In this document: piece by piece, positions 1-8,196 of the stretch
How positions within the stretch are numbered: the stretch's first letter is position 1
How the letters are laid out: each line of letters opens with the position of its first letter
Assembly (NCBI GenBank): GCA_902805735.1
Contig: CADCTW010000080.1
Span: forward strand, 1-58,678
Source: an uncultured Gemmatimonadota bacterium
GTDB lineage: Bacteria; Gemmatimonadota; Gemmatimonadetes; Longimicrobiales; Longimicrobiaceae
Reading direction: 5' to 3'
Length of the DNA: 58,678 nt
Notes under the pieces: model-generated
Seen by the model: the letters and a program-made list of their open reading frames with translations, nothing else
What the model was told of the DNA's origin: nothing
Database searches by the model: none
Translations under genes and position numbers: made by a program

Positions 1-349
1 GTGCGGCGGCACGTGCACGGGCGATGCTGTCGCGCTGCGCTGCACGGCGCGGGGGACGGGGGGCACTGTCCGCCGCGGCGGTGTCGGCGGGCTCCGTCGC
101 CTCCACGGGCGTGGGGCGGGCGGGGCGCTCCGATGCCGCCACCCACACGACCTCTCCCTGCACGCGGTGCGGCGTCGGGCGGCCGGTGGACTGCACCGCG
201 AAGGGCGCGGCCCAGCGGGAGGGGCGCGCGGGCGCGGCTTCCGCCGGAACGGAGTCCGTGCGCAGCGTGTCGCCCGCTTCCGTGGTCTGCGCGCGGGCGG
301 CGCCGGAGGCGAGGAGGAGGAGCGGCGCGAGCAGCGCTGCGCGGATCAT
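1..349 (-). CDS. Secreted low-complexity protein, 3' part outside window
   Basis: This minus-strand reading frame starts with ATG at 349 and runs off the left edge, so only about 116 N-terminal residues are visible. Residues 1-20 form a clear signal peptide (MIRAALLAPLLLLASGAARA) with an AxA cleavage site, followed by a Pro/Ala/Arg/Thr-rich region with no domain I recognise. Its ATG overlaps the TGA of the upstream DedA gene (ATGA), so the two are translationally coupled. The role is unknown; export to the periplasm or cell surface is the only supported statement. Confidence 0.7.
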   Translation of the reverse strand, partial: MIRAALLAPLLLLASGAARAQTTEAGDTLRTDSVPAEAAPARPSRWAAPFAVQSTGRPTPHRVQGEVVWVAASERPARPTPVEATEPADTAAADSAPRPPRRAAQRDSIARARAAA

Positions 350-999
350 CGCGCGGGGACCCGGGCGCGGCGGTGCTTGACGTACTCGAAGACCCCCGGG
401 AGCACCGAAAGGATCACGATCGCCACCACCACCACCTCGAAGTTCTTCTTCACGAAAGGCACCGCGCCGAAGAAGTACCCCGCGAAGAGCATGGACGTGA
501 CCCAGAGGAGCGCGCCGACCACGTTGAACAGCAGGAACTTGCCGTAATCCATGCGCGACGCGCCGGCCACGAAGGGGGCGTAGGTGCGCACGATGGGCAT
601 GAAGCGGGCGAGGATGATGGTCTTGCCGCCGTACTTGGCGAAGAACTCCTGCGTCTTCACCAGGTACGCCGTCTTCAGGATGCGGGCGTCGTCCTTGAAC
701 ACCTTGGTCCCGACCGCCTGCCCGATCCAGTAGTTGACCGTGTCGCCCAGGATCGCGGCGATCATCAGCACCGTCCAGAGGATGAGGATGTTGAACCCCA
801 TCTCCGGGTTGGCCGCCAGCGCCCCGGCCGCGAAGAGGAGCGAGTCGCCCGGGAGGAAGGGCGTCACCACCAGCCCCGTTTCGCAGAAGATGATTGCGAA
901 CAGGATGCCGTACGCCCACGCGCCGTACTGGGTGATCATCGCGCCCAGGTGGACGTCGAGGTGCCGAAAGTAGTCGAGCGCCTGTGTTAGAAAGCTCAT
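346..999 (-). CDS. DedA family membrane protein
   Basis: A 217-residue integral membrane protein of the DedA/SNARE-associated family. Known members are proton-dependent transporters or lipid flippases that keep membrane homeostasis. The family signature is visible: a G-D-S-L segment near residue 50 and the re-entrant motif around residues 130-145 with the FMPIVRTYAPFVAG core, where the conserved Arg and Pro sit. Several hydrophobic helices follow, and the C-terminus is basic (HRRARVPAR). Length matches the family (about 200-220). It overlaps the downstream secreted protein gene by 4 bp. The substrate cannot be told from sequence. Confidence 0.93.
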   Translation of the reverse strand: MSFLTQALDYFRHLDVHLGAMITQYGAWAYGILFAIIFCETGLVVTPFLPGDSLLFAAGALAANPEMGFNILILWTVLMIAAILGDTVNYWIGQAVGTKVFKDDARILKTAYLVKTQEFFAKYGGKTIILARFMPIVRTYAPFVAGASRMDYGKFLLFNVVGALLWVTSMLFAGYFFGAVPFVKKNFEVVVVAIVILSVLPGVFEYVKHRRARVPAR

Positions 1000-1086
1000 C
1001 CCGGGCCGCCAGGGGGTGCGTTCCGCGGCGCGCGGGAGGGGTAGGTCCCTCCGTGGCCCGCGGGAGGCGGAATGCTATCGTAAACC

Positions 1087-1231
1087 GTGCCAGGTGCCAA
1101 GTGGGGAGTGCCCAATGGGAGTGCCTAGTGCCCAGTGCCGAGTGCCAAGTAACAGAAGTCCTGAGTCCTGAGTGGAACGGCAGTTCAGCACCAGGCACTA
1201 GGCACTAGGCACTAGGCACTAGGCACTAGGC
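1087..1231. repeat. Family B heptamer repeat, copy 1 (inverted arms)
   Basis: This spacer between the divergent DedA and MoeB genes holds a left arm of degenerate 7-bp units of the form GTGCCNA (1087-1150), a non-repetitive loop, and a right arm of five or so TAGGCAC units (1190-1231). The arms are mutually complementary and could fold into a long imperfect hairpin. Related copies lie at 25976-26137 and 40671-40702. No gene is seen in 1000-1290. Confidence 0.85.
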
Positions 1232-1290
1232 CTTTCCGCTTGACGGCCCCGTTAACCTTCCCGCGGGCTAACGGCAACCGGAAGGCGAAG

Positions 1291-2457
1291 ATGGCGGAGC
1301 AGAACAACCTCTCATCCGACGAGTCGCTGCGATACGCGCGGCACCTGATCCTTCCGCACGTGGGACCCGCGGGGCAGGCACGGCTGCGGGCGGCGCGCGT
1401 CCTGGTGGTGGGCGCGGGCGGCCTGGGCTCGCCGGTGGCGATGTACCTGGCGGCGGCCGGCGTGGGGACGCTGGGGATCGTGGACTTCGACCGGGTGGAC
1501 GCCACCAACCTGCAGCGCCAGGTGATCCACGGCACGGGCGACGTGGGGCGCCTCAAGCTGGACTCGGCCCGCGACCGCATCGCCGAGATCAACCCGCACG
1601 TGCACGTGGAGGGCTTTCCCCTGCGCCTCACCTCGGCAGACGCGCGGGAGGTGGTGCGCGGGTTCGACGTGGTGGTGGACGGCACGGACAACTTCCCCAC
1701 GCGCTACCTGCTGAACGACGCCTGCGTGCTGGAGGGGAAGCCCAACGTGTACGGCTCCATCCTGCGCTGGGAGGGACAGGCGTCCGTGTTCTGGGCCCAG
1801 CGGGGCCCGTGCTACCGCTGCCTCTTCGCCGAGCCGCCCCCGCCGCACCTCGTGCCCAACTGCGCCGAGGGTGGCGTGATGGGGGTTCTGCCCGGAATCG
1901 TGGGCTCCATCCAGGCCACGGAGGCGCTCAAGCTGGTGCTGGACGAGGGGGAAACGCTGGCCGGCCGGCTCTTGCTTTTCGATGCCCTGCGAATGAGGTT
2001 CCGCGAGATGAGGCTCCGCCGCGACCCGGCGTGCCCGGCGTGCGGCGAAAACCCCACGATCCACGAGCTGATCGACTACGAGCGCTTCTGCGGCGTCGCG
2101 GAGGCCCAACCGGAGCTTGCGATGGAGCAAGGAGTGCCCGAGATCACCCCCGCCGAGCTGAAGGCGCGCCTGGACCGCGGCGACCGCGTGACGGTGGTGG
2201 ACGTGCGCGAGCCGTGGGAGTGGGAGATCGGCAACCTGGGCGCCCACGGCGCCCGCCTGATCCCCCTCAACGACCTCCCCAGCCGGATGGACGAGCTGAA
2301 CCCCGAGGACGAGCTGGTGATGCAGTGCCGCTCCGGCGCCCGCAGCGCCCGCGCCGCCGAGTTCCTGCTGGCCCAGGGATTCGGCAAGGTCTCGAACCTG
2401 GAGGGCGGCATCCTGCGCTGGTCGGACGAGGTGGATCCGTCGATCCCAAAGTACTGA
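1291..2457 (+). CDS. moeB: MoeB/ThiF-type adenylyltransferase with C-terminal rhodanese domain
   Basis: A 388-residue two-domain enzyme that activates the C-terminus of a small sulfur-carrier protein (MoaD or ThiS type) by adenylation and can pass sulfur from its rhodanese domain. It acts in the cytoplasm in molybdopterin or thiamin sulfur transfer. The nucleotide-binding GAGGLGS loop is at residues 41-47, the catalytic Cys lies in NCAEGGVMGVLP, and two CxxC pairs (CYRC and CPAC) would bind zinc. The rhodanese domain (about 275-380) keeps its active-site loop CRSGARSA. The ATG at 1291 is preferred over an in-frame start at 1240 because GGAAGG precedes it at good spacing and it fits the family N-terminus. 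A MoaB-like protein for the same cofactor lies at 41570. Confidence 0.93.
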   Translation: MAEQNNLSSDESLRYARHLILPHVGPAGQARLRAARVLVVGAGGLGSPVAMYLAAAGVGTLGIVDFDRVDATNLQRQVIHGTGDVGRLKLDSARDRIAEINPHVHVEGFPLRLTSADAREVVRGFDVVVDGTDNFPTRYLLNDACVLEGKPNVYGSILRWEGQASVFWAQRGPCYRCLFAEPPPPHLVPNCAEGGVMGVLPGIVGSIQATEALKLVLDEGETLAGRLLLFDALRMRFREMRLRRDPACPACGENPTIHELIDYERFCGVAEAQPELAMEQGVPEITPAELKARLDRGDRVTVVDVREPWEWEIGNLGAHGARLIPLNDLPSRMDELNPEDELVMQCRSGARSARAAEFLLAQGFGKVSNLEGGILRWSDEVDPSIPKY

Positions 2458-2466
2458 CGAAACGAG

Positions 2467-2488
2467 CCTCACACACAGGCACAGAGCA
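2467..2488 (+). repeat. Family A half-element (degenerate) upstream of antiporter
   Basis: A shortened left arm (CTCACACACAGGCACAGAG) in the 40-bp spacer between the MoeB stop and the antiporter start. It is in the sense orientation of both genes and ends about 11 nt before the TTG start at 2498. Confidence 0.65.
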
Positions 2489-2497
2489 AGGCCGATC

Positions 2498-4936
2498 TTG
2501 ACGATAGAAGCCCCATCGCTCCCGTTCACCGACCCAGTGCTGATCGTCGCCACGGCGACGCTGATCTTCCTCGTCGTGCCGATGCTGGCGGAGCGGGTGC
2601 GCGTGCCGGGAGTGGTGGGGCTGATCCTGGTGGGGGCGGCGGTGGGGCCCAACGGGCTGGGGCTGCTGGGGCGCGACGACACCATCGTGCTGCTTGGCAC
2701 GGTGGGCCTCCTCTACCTGATGCTCATGGTGGGGCTGGAGCTGGACCTGCACGAGTTCGCCCGCTTCCGCAACCAGAGCCTCGTCTTCGGCACCCTCTCG
2801 TTCGTCATCCCCGGCGTGCTGGGGGCGGCGATGGCGCTGGCGATGGGGTACCGCCCCGCCTCGGCGCTCCTCGTCGCTTCCGCCTTCTCGTCGCACACCC
2901 TCCTCGCGTTTCCCATCGCCAGCCGCCTGGGGATCGTACGCAACGCGGCGGTCACCACGGCGCTGGGCGGCACCATCCTCACGGAGATCCTGGCGCTCCT
3001 GCTGCTGGCAGTGGTGGTCAACGGGCGTGGCGGGGCGCTGGACGCGGCGTTCTGGGCGGGGCTGGCCGTGCCCTTCGCCGTCTACGTGGGGGTGGTGCTG
3101 TGGGCGCTGCCCAAGCTGGGCCGCTGGTTCTTCCGCGCGGCGCGGGACGGGTCGGCGGAGTTCATCTTCGTGCTCGCGTCGCTCTTCGTGGTGTCGTACG
3201 CGGCGCACTACGGCGGGGTGGAGCCCATCGTGGGGGCGCTGCTGGCGGGGCTCGCGCTCAACCGGCTGATCCCGGAGCACGGCGCGCTGATGAACCGCAT
3301 CCATTTCGTCGGCAACACCATCTTCATCCCCTTCTTCCTCCTCTCGGTGGGGATGCTGGTGAACGTGCGGGCGCTCAACTCCACCCACGCGCTGGGCTTC
3401 GCGGCGGCGCTGGCGATCGGAGTGACGCTGGCCAAGTGGCTGGCGGCGCGCGTGACGCAACGGTTGCTGGGCTACACGGCGGACGAGGGATGGGTGGTGT
3501 TCGGCCTCTCCGTGCCGCACGCGGCGGGGACGCTGGCCATCGTGCTGATCGGCTTCGAGGTGGGGCTGCTGGACCAGGCGGAGGTGAACGGGGTGGTGCT
3601 GATGATCCTGGTCACCTGCATGGTCGGCCCCTGGGCCGTGGAGCGCTTCGGGCGGCGCGTGGCGCTGGCCGAGGCGCGCCGCCCCCACGACGCCGCGTCC
3701 TCGCCGCGCCGCATCCTGATCCCCCTGGCCAACCCCTCCACCGCCGAGCGGCTGGTGGAGGTGGCGCTGGTGCTGCGCGGGCGCGAATCCGGCGAGCCCC
3801 TCCTGGCCCTGGCCGTGGTCCCGGGCGAGGCCGAGGCGCAGGTGGCCGAGGCGGAGGGGATGCTGCGCGCGGCCGTGGGGCACGGGGCCGCCGCGGGGGT
3901 CGCCGTGCTCCCCGTGACCCGCGTGGATCCCAACGTGGCGGCGGGGATCGCGCGCGGCGTGGCCGAAACGCGCAGCAACACCATGGTGATCGGCTGGGAC
4001 GGGCGGCACACGGGGGAGCGCGTGATGTTCGGCAGCGTGCTGGACGCGCTGCTGGAGCGCACGCGCGCCCTGGTGGTGGTCGTGCGGCCGGGGCGCCCAC
4101 TGGGCACGGCCGGGCGCATCGTCCTGGTGGTGCCGCCCGCCGCCGAGCGCCACCCGGGCTTCGCCGAGGCGGCGCGCGCCGTGAACCTGCTGGCCGCCGG
4201 CGCGGGCGTTTCGCTGGCCGGCATCGCCGTGGCGGGCGACCCGGAGGGAGCTCGCCAGGCGCACGCCGCCGTGCGCCCCCGGGTGGCCGCCGCCTGGGAG
4301 GCGGTAGGGGGGTGGGGCGAGCTCCCGGAGCACCTGCGCGCGGCGCTCGGCCCCGACGACGTGGTGGTGCTGCTGGGCGCGCGCCGCGGCACGCTGGCGT
4401 GGACGCCGCGCCTCCAGCGCGTCCCCGCGATGCTGGCCGGGCTGTCGCCGGAGGGGCTCGCCATCGTCTACCCGCCGGAGCCCGAGGCGGACGAGGTGCC
4501 CGCCATCTCAGAGGCCGTGGCGCCGGACCGCGTGGTGCGGCTGGGGAGCGGGTCGTTCGTGGGCGCGGTGGGGCGGATGCTGGAGGGGGTGGTGGACGAG
4601 GCCAGCGCGCGCGAGGCCGCCAACGTGGTGGTGCGGAACGAGCAGCAGTTCTCGTCCGAGATCGTCCCCGGCGTGGTCCTCCCCCACGTGCGGCTGAAAG
4701 GGCTCCCGAGGCCCATCCTGGTGCTGGGGGTGAGCGACGCGGGGATCCGCTTTCCACTCGCCAAAGAGCCCGCGCGCCTTATCTTCCTCCTGGTAAGCCC
4801 CGCCGAGCGCGCCGAAGAGCACCTGCGCGCCCTGGCGGACATCGCGCGGCTCCTCTCCACCCCCGGGCGGGTGGGGGAGCTGATGGAGCGCTTCGCCCCC
4901 GGCACCCCCCTGGACTGGCTGCATGTCGACGACTGA
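2498..4936 (+). CDS. Cation:proton antiporter (CPA2) fused to USP-like and PTS EIIA-like domains
   Basis: An 812-residue protein. Residues 1-390 form about 12 membrane helices of the CPA2 Na+/H+ or K+/H+ exchanger fold. Residues 400-540 resemble a universal stress protein domain (ILIPLANPSTAERLVEVAL, later VIGWDGRH). Residues 690-800 look like a PTS EIIA type 2 domain, with the phosphorylatable His in GVVLPHVR at residue 730. The start is TTG at 2498; no better start lies upstream of the first helix, and the weak AAGG precedes it. The gene overlaps the next by 14 bp. A cytoplasmic EIIA domain suggests that transport is gated by nitrogen- or sugar-PTS phosphorylation. That is inference, since no PTS gene is visible here. 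Confidence 0.88.
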   Translation: MTIEAPSLPFTDPVLIVATATLIFLVVPMLAERVRVPGVVGLILVGAAVGPNGLGLLGRDDTIVLLGTVGLLYLMLMVGLELDLHEFARFRNQSLVFGTLSFVIPGVLGAAMALAMGYRPASALLVASAFSSHTLLAFPIASRLGIVRNAAVTTALGGTILTEILALLLLAVVVNGRGGALDAAFWAGLAVPFAVYVGVVLWALPKLGRWFFRAARDGSAEFIFVLASLFVVSYAAHYGGVEPIVGALLAGLALNRLIPEHGALMNRIHFVGNTIFIPFFLLSVGMLVNVRALNSTHALGFAAALAIGVTLAKWLAARVTQRLLGYTADEGWVVFGLSVPHAAGTLAIVLIGFEVGLLDQAEVNGVVLMILVTCMVGPWAVERFGRRVALAEARRPHDAASSPRRILIPLANPSTAERLVEVALVLRGRESGEPLLALAVVPGEAEAQVAEAEGMLRAAVGHGAAAGVAVLPVTRVDPNVAAGIARGVAETRSNTMVIGWDGRHTGERVMFGSVLDALLERTRALVVVVRPGRPLGTAGRIVLVVPPAAERHPGFAEAARAVNLLAAGAGVSLAGIAVAGDPEGARQAHAAVRPRVAAAWEAVGGWGELPEHLRAALGPDDVVVLLGARRGTLAWTPRLQRVPAMLAGLSPEGLAIVYPPEPEADEVPAISEAVAPDRVVRLGSGSFVGAVGRMLEGVVDEASAREAANVVVRNEQQFSSEIVPGVVLPHVRLKGLPRPILVLGVSDAGIRFPLAKEPARLIFLLVSPAERAEEHLRALADIARLLSTPGRVGELMERFAPGTPLDWLHVDD

Positions 4937-5903
4937 GACCGAGGCCCTCCCCACCGCCGGCGACGTGCACGCCGCGGCCGAGCGGCTGCGCGGCGTGGCG
5001 AACCGCACGCCGGTGAGCACCTCGCGCACGCTGGACGCCATGACCGGCGCGCGCGTCTTCCTGAAGTGCGAGAACTTCCAGCGCGGCGGCGCCTTCAAGT
5101 TCCGCGGCGCGTACAACGCCGTGTCGCGCCTGTCCCAGGAGGAGCGGGCGCGCGGCGTCCTCACCTTCTCGTCGGGCAACCACGCGCAGGCGGTGGCGCT
5201 CACGGGGCGGCTGCTGGGCATCCCCGTCGTCGTGGTGATGCCAGACGACGCCCCCGCCGCCAAGGTGGAGGGCACGCGCGGCTACGGCGCCGAGGTGATC
5301 CTGTACGACCCGCGCGAGCGCGACCGCCAGGAGATCGCCGCCGGCCTGCAGCGGGAGCGCGGGATGGCGCTGATCCCGCCCTACGACCACGCGGACGTGG
5401 TCGCCGGCCAGGGCACCGCCGCGCTGGAGCTGATGGAGGAGACCGGGCCGCTGGACGCCCTCTTCGTCCCCTGCGGCGGCGGGGGGCTGCTGAGCGGCTC
5501 GGCGCTGGCCGCGAAGGCGTTCGCGCCGGAGTGCCGCGTGATCGGCGTGGAGCCGGAGCTGGCCGACGACGCCACGCGCTCCTTCCGCACGGGCGTGCTC
5601 GCCACCATCCGCAACCCGCCCACCATCGCGGACGGCCTGCGCACGCCGTCGCTGGGCCGCATCACCTTTCCGCTCGTGCGCGCCCACGTGTCGGAGATGC
5701 GCACCGTACCCGAGCAGGGCATCGCCGACGCCATGCGCTTCCTGTGGACACGCGCCAAGCTGGTGGTGGAGCCCTCCGGCGCCGTCCCCCTGGCCGCCCT
5801 CCTCGCCGCCGCCGACGAATTCCGCGGCCTGCGCGTGGGGGTGATCCTCAGCGGCGGCAACGTGGACCTCACGGCCGCCTGCAAGCTGCTTGAAGTGCGT
5901 TAG
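4923..5903 (+). CDS. PLP-dependent threonine/serine dehydratase family enzyme
   Basis: A 326-residue fold-type II PLP enzyme related to threonine ammonia-lyase, serine racemase and hydroxyaspartate ammonia-lyase. The cofactor lysine is K59 in GGAFKFRGA, the SSGNHAQA substrate loop follows, and the phosphate-binding glycine loop is PCGGGGLLSG near residue 182. It lacks the C-terminal ACT regulatory domain of biosynthetic IlvA, so it is the short catabolic or racemase type. ATG 4923 lies inside the antiporter tail, so the two are one transcription unit. Sequence alone does not separate dehydratase from racemase. Confidence 0.9.
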   Translation: MSTTETEALPTAGDVHAAAERLRGVANRTPVSTSRTLDAMTGARVFLKCENFQRGGAFKFRGAYNAVSRLSQEERARGVLTFSSGNHAQAVALTGRLLGIPVVVVMPDDAPAAKVEGTRGYGAEVILYDPRERDRQEIAAGLQRERGMALIPPYDHADVVAGQGTAALELMEETGPLDALFVPCGGGGLLSGSALAAKAFAPECRVIGVEPELADDATRSFRTGVLATIRNPPTIADGLRTPSLGRITFPLVRAHVSEMRTVPEQGIADAMRFLWTRAKLVVEPSGAVPLAALLAAADEFRGLRVGVILSGGNVDLTAACKLLEVR

Positions 5904-5930
5904 TGGGTGCGGAGGCTTCGCTGCCGTCCG

Positions 5931-6121
5931 CGGAGGCCCCCACCCCCGCACCTTCGGTGTCGGCGCGATGATTGAGTCCTGTCGTGGCGCGGCGCTCGCC
6001 CGGCGCGGACCGCTTGTCGCGGTGATGCTGCGGGCGCGATGAAGCAGAGCCGCGAGCCGCAGCCGCGGATGCGCCCCCCTCTCCCGTTATCGGGAGAGCG
6101 GGGGGCGGGGGGGTGAGGGCC
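5931..6121. repeat. Family C MITE-like element, copy 1
   Basis: The 5904-6195 spacer holds no gene. Its right end is a hairpin (CTCTCCC, loop GTTATC, GGGAGAG) with flanking C-rich and G-rich runs, ending in GGGTGAGGGCC; the left end is a weaker inverted copy (GGAGGCCCCCACCCCC). The middle contains the internal motif GGATGCGCCCCC that recurs in copies 2 and 4. Confidence 0.7.
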
Positions 6122-6195
6122 ACTTTCAGCGCGCTCCCGCCCCAGCTTTACGCACTTACGCACCGCTTTTCTTCCCTTACCTGTCGAGCAAGTCG

Positions 6196-6765
6196 ATGCA
6201 GATGAAGCAGATGCGTACCCGCGCCCTGGCCGCGCTCCTGGCCCTCGCCGCCTTCGCCGCGCCCGCGGAGGCCCAGCAGCCCGGCCGGCAGCTCTCGCCG
6301 CGCGACACCGCGCGCATGGAGCTGGACGGGCGCCGCGTGTTCGTGGACTACGGGCGGCCTTCGATGCGCGGGCGGCGGATCGTGGGCGAGCTGGTGCCCT
6401 ACGGCCGCGTGTGGCGGACGGGCGCCAACGCGGCCACCACGCTGGTCACCGAGGTGGACCTGCGCATCGGCGACGCGGTCGTCCCGCGCGGCACGTACAC
6501 GCTCTACACCCTTCCCGCGGCGCGCGGGTGGACGCTGATCGTGAACCGGCAGACGGGGCAGTGGGGGACGCAGTACGACGCCTCTCGCGACCTGGTCCGC
6601 ATCCCCATGCGCACCACGCGGGTGGCGCGGCCGGTGGAGCAGTTCACCATCACCCTGCAGCGCGCCACGCGCGGCACGGGCACCCTGTCGATGTCGTGGG
6701 AGAACACGAGCGTCTCCGTGCCCGTGCGGGTGCAGGCGGCGCCCGCCGCGCGCGCCGGCCGATGA
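6196..6765 (+). CDS. DUF2911 domain secreted protein
   Basis: A 189-residue exported protein. Residues 1-27 are a signal peptide (basic start, Ala/Leu-rich core, AEA before QQPG). The rest is a DUF2911 domain, recognised by VDYGRPSMRGRRIVGELVPYG and WRTGANAATTL (about residues 50-85). Function of the domain is unknown; it is common in Bacteroidota and Gemmatimonadota. The gene overlaps pdxH by 4 bp (ATGA), which suggests cotranscription but not a shared pathway. Confidence 0.88.
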   Translation: MQMKQMRTRALAALLALAAFAAPAEAQQPGRQLSPRDTARMELDGRRVFVDYGRPSMRGRRIVGELVPYGRVWRTGANAATTLVTEVDLRIGDAVVPRGTYTLYTLPAARGWTLIVNRQTGQWGTQYDASRDLVRIPMRTTRVARPVEQFTITLQRATRGTGTLSMSWENTSVSVPVRVQAAPAARAGR

Positions 6766-7394
6766 CCGCTGGCGCGCCGGAATCCGGCACGCGCACGGCC
6801 CCCTTCGCGGAGCCCTTCGCCCGCTTCGGCGAGGTGCTGGCCCGTGCCCGCGCCGAGAAGGAGATCCGCGAGCCCACCGCCATGTCCATCGCCACGGTGG
6901 GCGAGGACGGGCGCCCCTCGCTGCGCATGGTGCTGCTCAAGGAGTTCGACGAGCGCGGCTTCGTCTTCTACACCAACCTGGGGAGCCGCAAGGCGCGCGA
7001 GCTGCGCGCCAACCCGAACGCCGCGCTCTGCTTCCACTACCAGCCCTTCGAGGTCCAGGTGCGCATCGAGGGCCGCGTGGAGCCCGTGAGCGACGCGGAG
7101 GCGGACGCCTATTACGCGTCCCGCCCGCGCGGGAGCCGCGTGGGCGCCTGGGCCTCCATCCAGAGCACCCCGCTCCCCTCCTACGACCTCCTCGTGCACC
7201 GCGTGGAGGAGTTCGACGCCCGGTTCGGCCCCACCGGCGACATCCCGCGTCCGGCCTTCTGGAGCGGCTTCCGGGTCGTCCCCGGCGCCATCGAGTTCTG
7301 GCAGGGGATGCCCAGCCGCCTCCACCAGCGCGACGTCTACACCCTGGTCCCGGGCGAGCCGCCGCGGTGGATGCTGGGGCACCTGTACCCCTGA
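6762..7394 (+). CDS. pdxH: Pyridoxamine 5'-phosphate oxidase
   Basis: A 210-residue FMN enzyme that oxidises pyridoxamine or pyridoxine phosphate to pyridoxal phosphate, the last step of vitamin B6 salvage. The FMN-binding stretch RMVLLKEFDERGFVFYTN (about residues 45-65) and SRKARELRANP are typical, as is SRVGAWAS. The C-terminal substrate motif reads PSRLHQRDVYTL and is slightly divergent from the usual RLHDR form. ATG 6762 overlaps the TGA of the DUF2911 gene. PLP made here would serve the dehydratase at 4923, among other enzymes. Confidence 0.92.
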   Translation: MTAGAPESGTRTAPFAEPFARFGEVLARARAEKEIREPTAMSIATVGEDGRPSLRMVLLKEFDERGFVFYTNLGSRKARELRANPNAALCFHYQPFEVQVRIEGRVEPVSDAEADAYYASRPRGSRVGAWASIQSTPLPSYDLLVHRVEEFDARFGPTGDIPRPAFWSGFRVVPGAIEFWQGMPSRLHQRDVYTLVPGEPPRWMLGHLYP

Positions 7395-7404
7395 ACCGCG
7401 GGGG

Positions 7405-7470
7405 CTCACACAGAGACACAGAGGCACAGAGATGAAGTTGTTCTCTGTGCCTCTGTGTCTCCGTGTGCGA
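7405..7470. repeat. Family A full palindrome (A1)
   Basis: Left arm CTCACACAGAGACACAGAGG continues to GCACAGAG; loop ATGAAGTTGTT; right arm is the complement. It fills the gap between the convergent pdxH and yoeB-like genes. An RNA from either strand would fold into a stem of about 28 bp without a U tract. Confidence 0.93.
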
Positions 7471-7473
7471 CTT

Positions 7474-7770
7474 TCAATAGTGAAAACGCGCCTGGAGACA
7501 TACCAACGCGGTCGGGGTTACGCGATACACGACCCGATGTTCGCTTGTGAGGCGCCGAGACCAGCACCCTTCCGTTCCCTTGAGCGGCTCCGGTTTTCCG
7601 ACCCCCTGGAATGGATCCCGCGCGGTTGCTCTCACCAGTCGGATGAGACGCAACGCGGTTTTCACGTCTTCCGCGATCCAATATTCGAGGTCGTCCAAGA
7701 ACTGGTCGGTGACGCCAAAATCCCGTGCGGTTCGTGTGCGGCAGGGTTCCTCTCGCCGTCTAGCGCACAC
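7474..7770 (-). CDS. yoeB: YoeB/Txe-type toxin (mRNA interferase)
   Basis: A 98-residue RelE-superfamily toxin. The C-terminal half carries the YoeB signature: DPFQGVGKPEPLKG, then WSRRLTSEHRVVYRV, ending in FHY, with the expected catalytic His97 and terminal Tyr98. Known family members cleave mRNA on the ribosome. The GTG at 7770 lies 11 bp inside the end of the antitoxin gene, the usual antitoxin-first arrangement. The N-terminal 15 residues exceed the family norm (about 84-90), so an internal non-ATG start is possible. Confidence 0.9.
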   Translation of the reverse strand: MCARRREEPCRTRTARDFGVTDQFLDDLEYWIAEDVKTALRLIRLVRATARDPFQGVGKPEPLKGTEGCWSRRLTSEHRVVYRVTPTALVCLQARFHY

Positions 7771-7993
7771 TCATCCCGACGCGTGCGCAGAGCTCATCGA
7801 TAGTCATCCGATGCACGCGCCCTTCCTCGATCTGCTGCAATGCTTCGCGTATGCGGCGAGCGTTGTTTTCGGTGCTGAAGAGATGGATGTGGTCGTTGCG
7901 GCTGACCGGGTGGTTCTTCCGGACCACGCCCCGCCGCAAGCCCATCGCGCGGCGCTCCTGGGGTGCATCCTGGCGGATCATCTGCTTTCTCAT
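7760..7993 (-). CDS. Antitoxin partner of the YoeB-type toxin
   Basis: A 77-residue protein directly upstream of, and overlapping, the toxin. The C-terminal half (STENNARRIREALQQIEEG, then MTIDELCARVGM) looks like the amphipathic toxin-binding tail of YefM/Phd-type or Xre-type antitoxin partners. The N-terminal part, rich in Arg and Lys, is not recognised and its start is uncertain; an ATG four codons in is also possible. It would neutralise the toxin and probably repress the operon. Confidence 0.75.
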   Translation of the reverse strand: MRKQMIRQDAPQERRAMGLRRGVVRKNHPVSRNDHIHLFSTENNARRIREALQQIEEGRVHRMTIDELCARVGMSVR

Positions 7994-8030
7994 GCCGTGC
8001 TCCAGGTGAGGGGGCGGCCATCTGCTGCAC

Positions 8031-8195
8031 CCACGTTGGCGCGGGCCATTGCCGCCGTCAAGTGATTGGGCGGAACCGGTTTGCGGGGTGGCTTATTGGG
8101 CGCGCGAGCGGGCCTTTGAACACCGGGGGCTCACACAGAGACACAGAGGCACAGAGATGAAGTTGTTCTCTGTGCCTCTGTGTCTCCGTGTGAGC
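8031..8195. repeat. Direct repeat E1 (about 98 bp) joined to family A palindrome A2
   Basis: Positions 8031-8128 match 9023-9120 with only a few differences (GCGCGGGCCATTGCCGCCGT, GGCGGAACCGGTTTGCGGGG and CGCGCGAGCGGGCCTTTGAA in both). Each copy is followed at once by a full family A palindrome (A2 at 8129-8195). The combined block of about 165 bp brackets the two-gene cassette at 8197-8972. Confidence 0.92.
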
Positions 8196-8196
8196 C

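Noticed and set aside
1000..1290. A short gene before moeB
   Set aside because: Only family B heptamers and the extension of the moeB frame are present; the in-frame start at 1240 lies outside the conserved domain and lacks a ribosome site.
2267..4333. A long minus-strand frame opposite the antiporter
   Set aside because: Antisense shadow of a GC-rich gene: Arg/His/Gly-rich translation and no recognisable domain.
5904..6195. Short open frames of 84-87 codons in the spacer before the DUF2911 gene
   Set aside because: They are translations of a family C element and have no coding character.
7405..7470. Family A as a classic intrinsic terminator
   Set aside because: The stem is long and GC-moderate but no U tract follows on either strand, so the intrinsic mechanism is not supported; a processing or stabilising role is still open.
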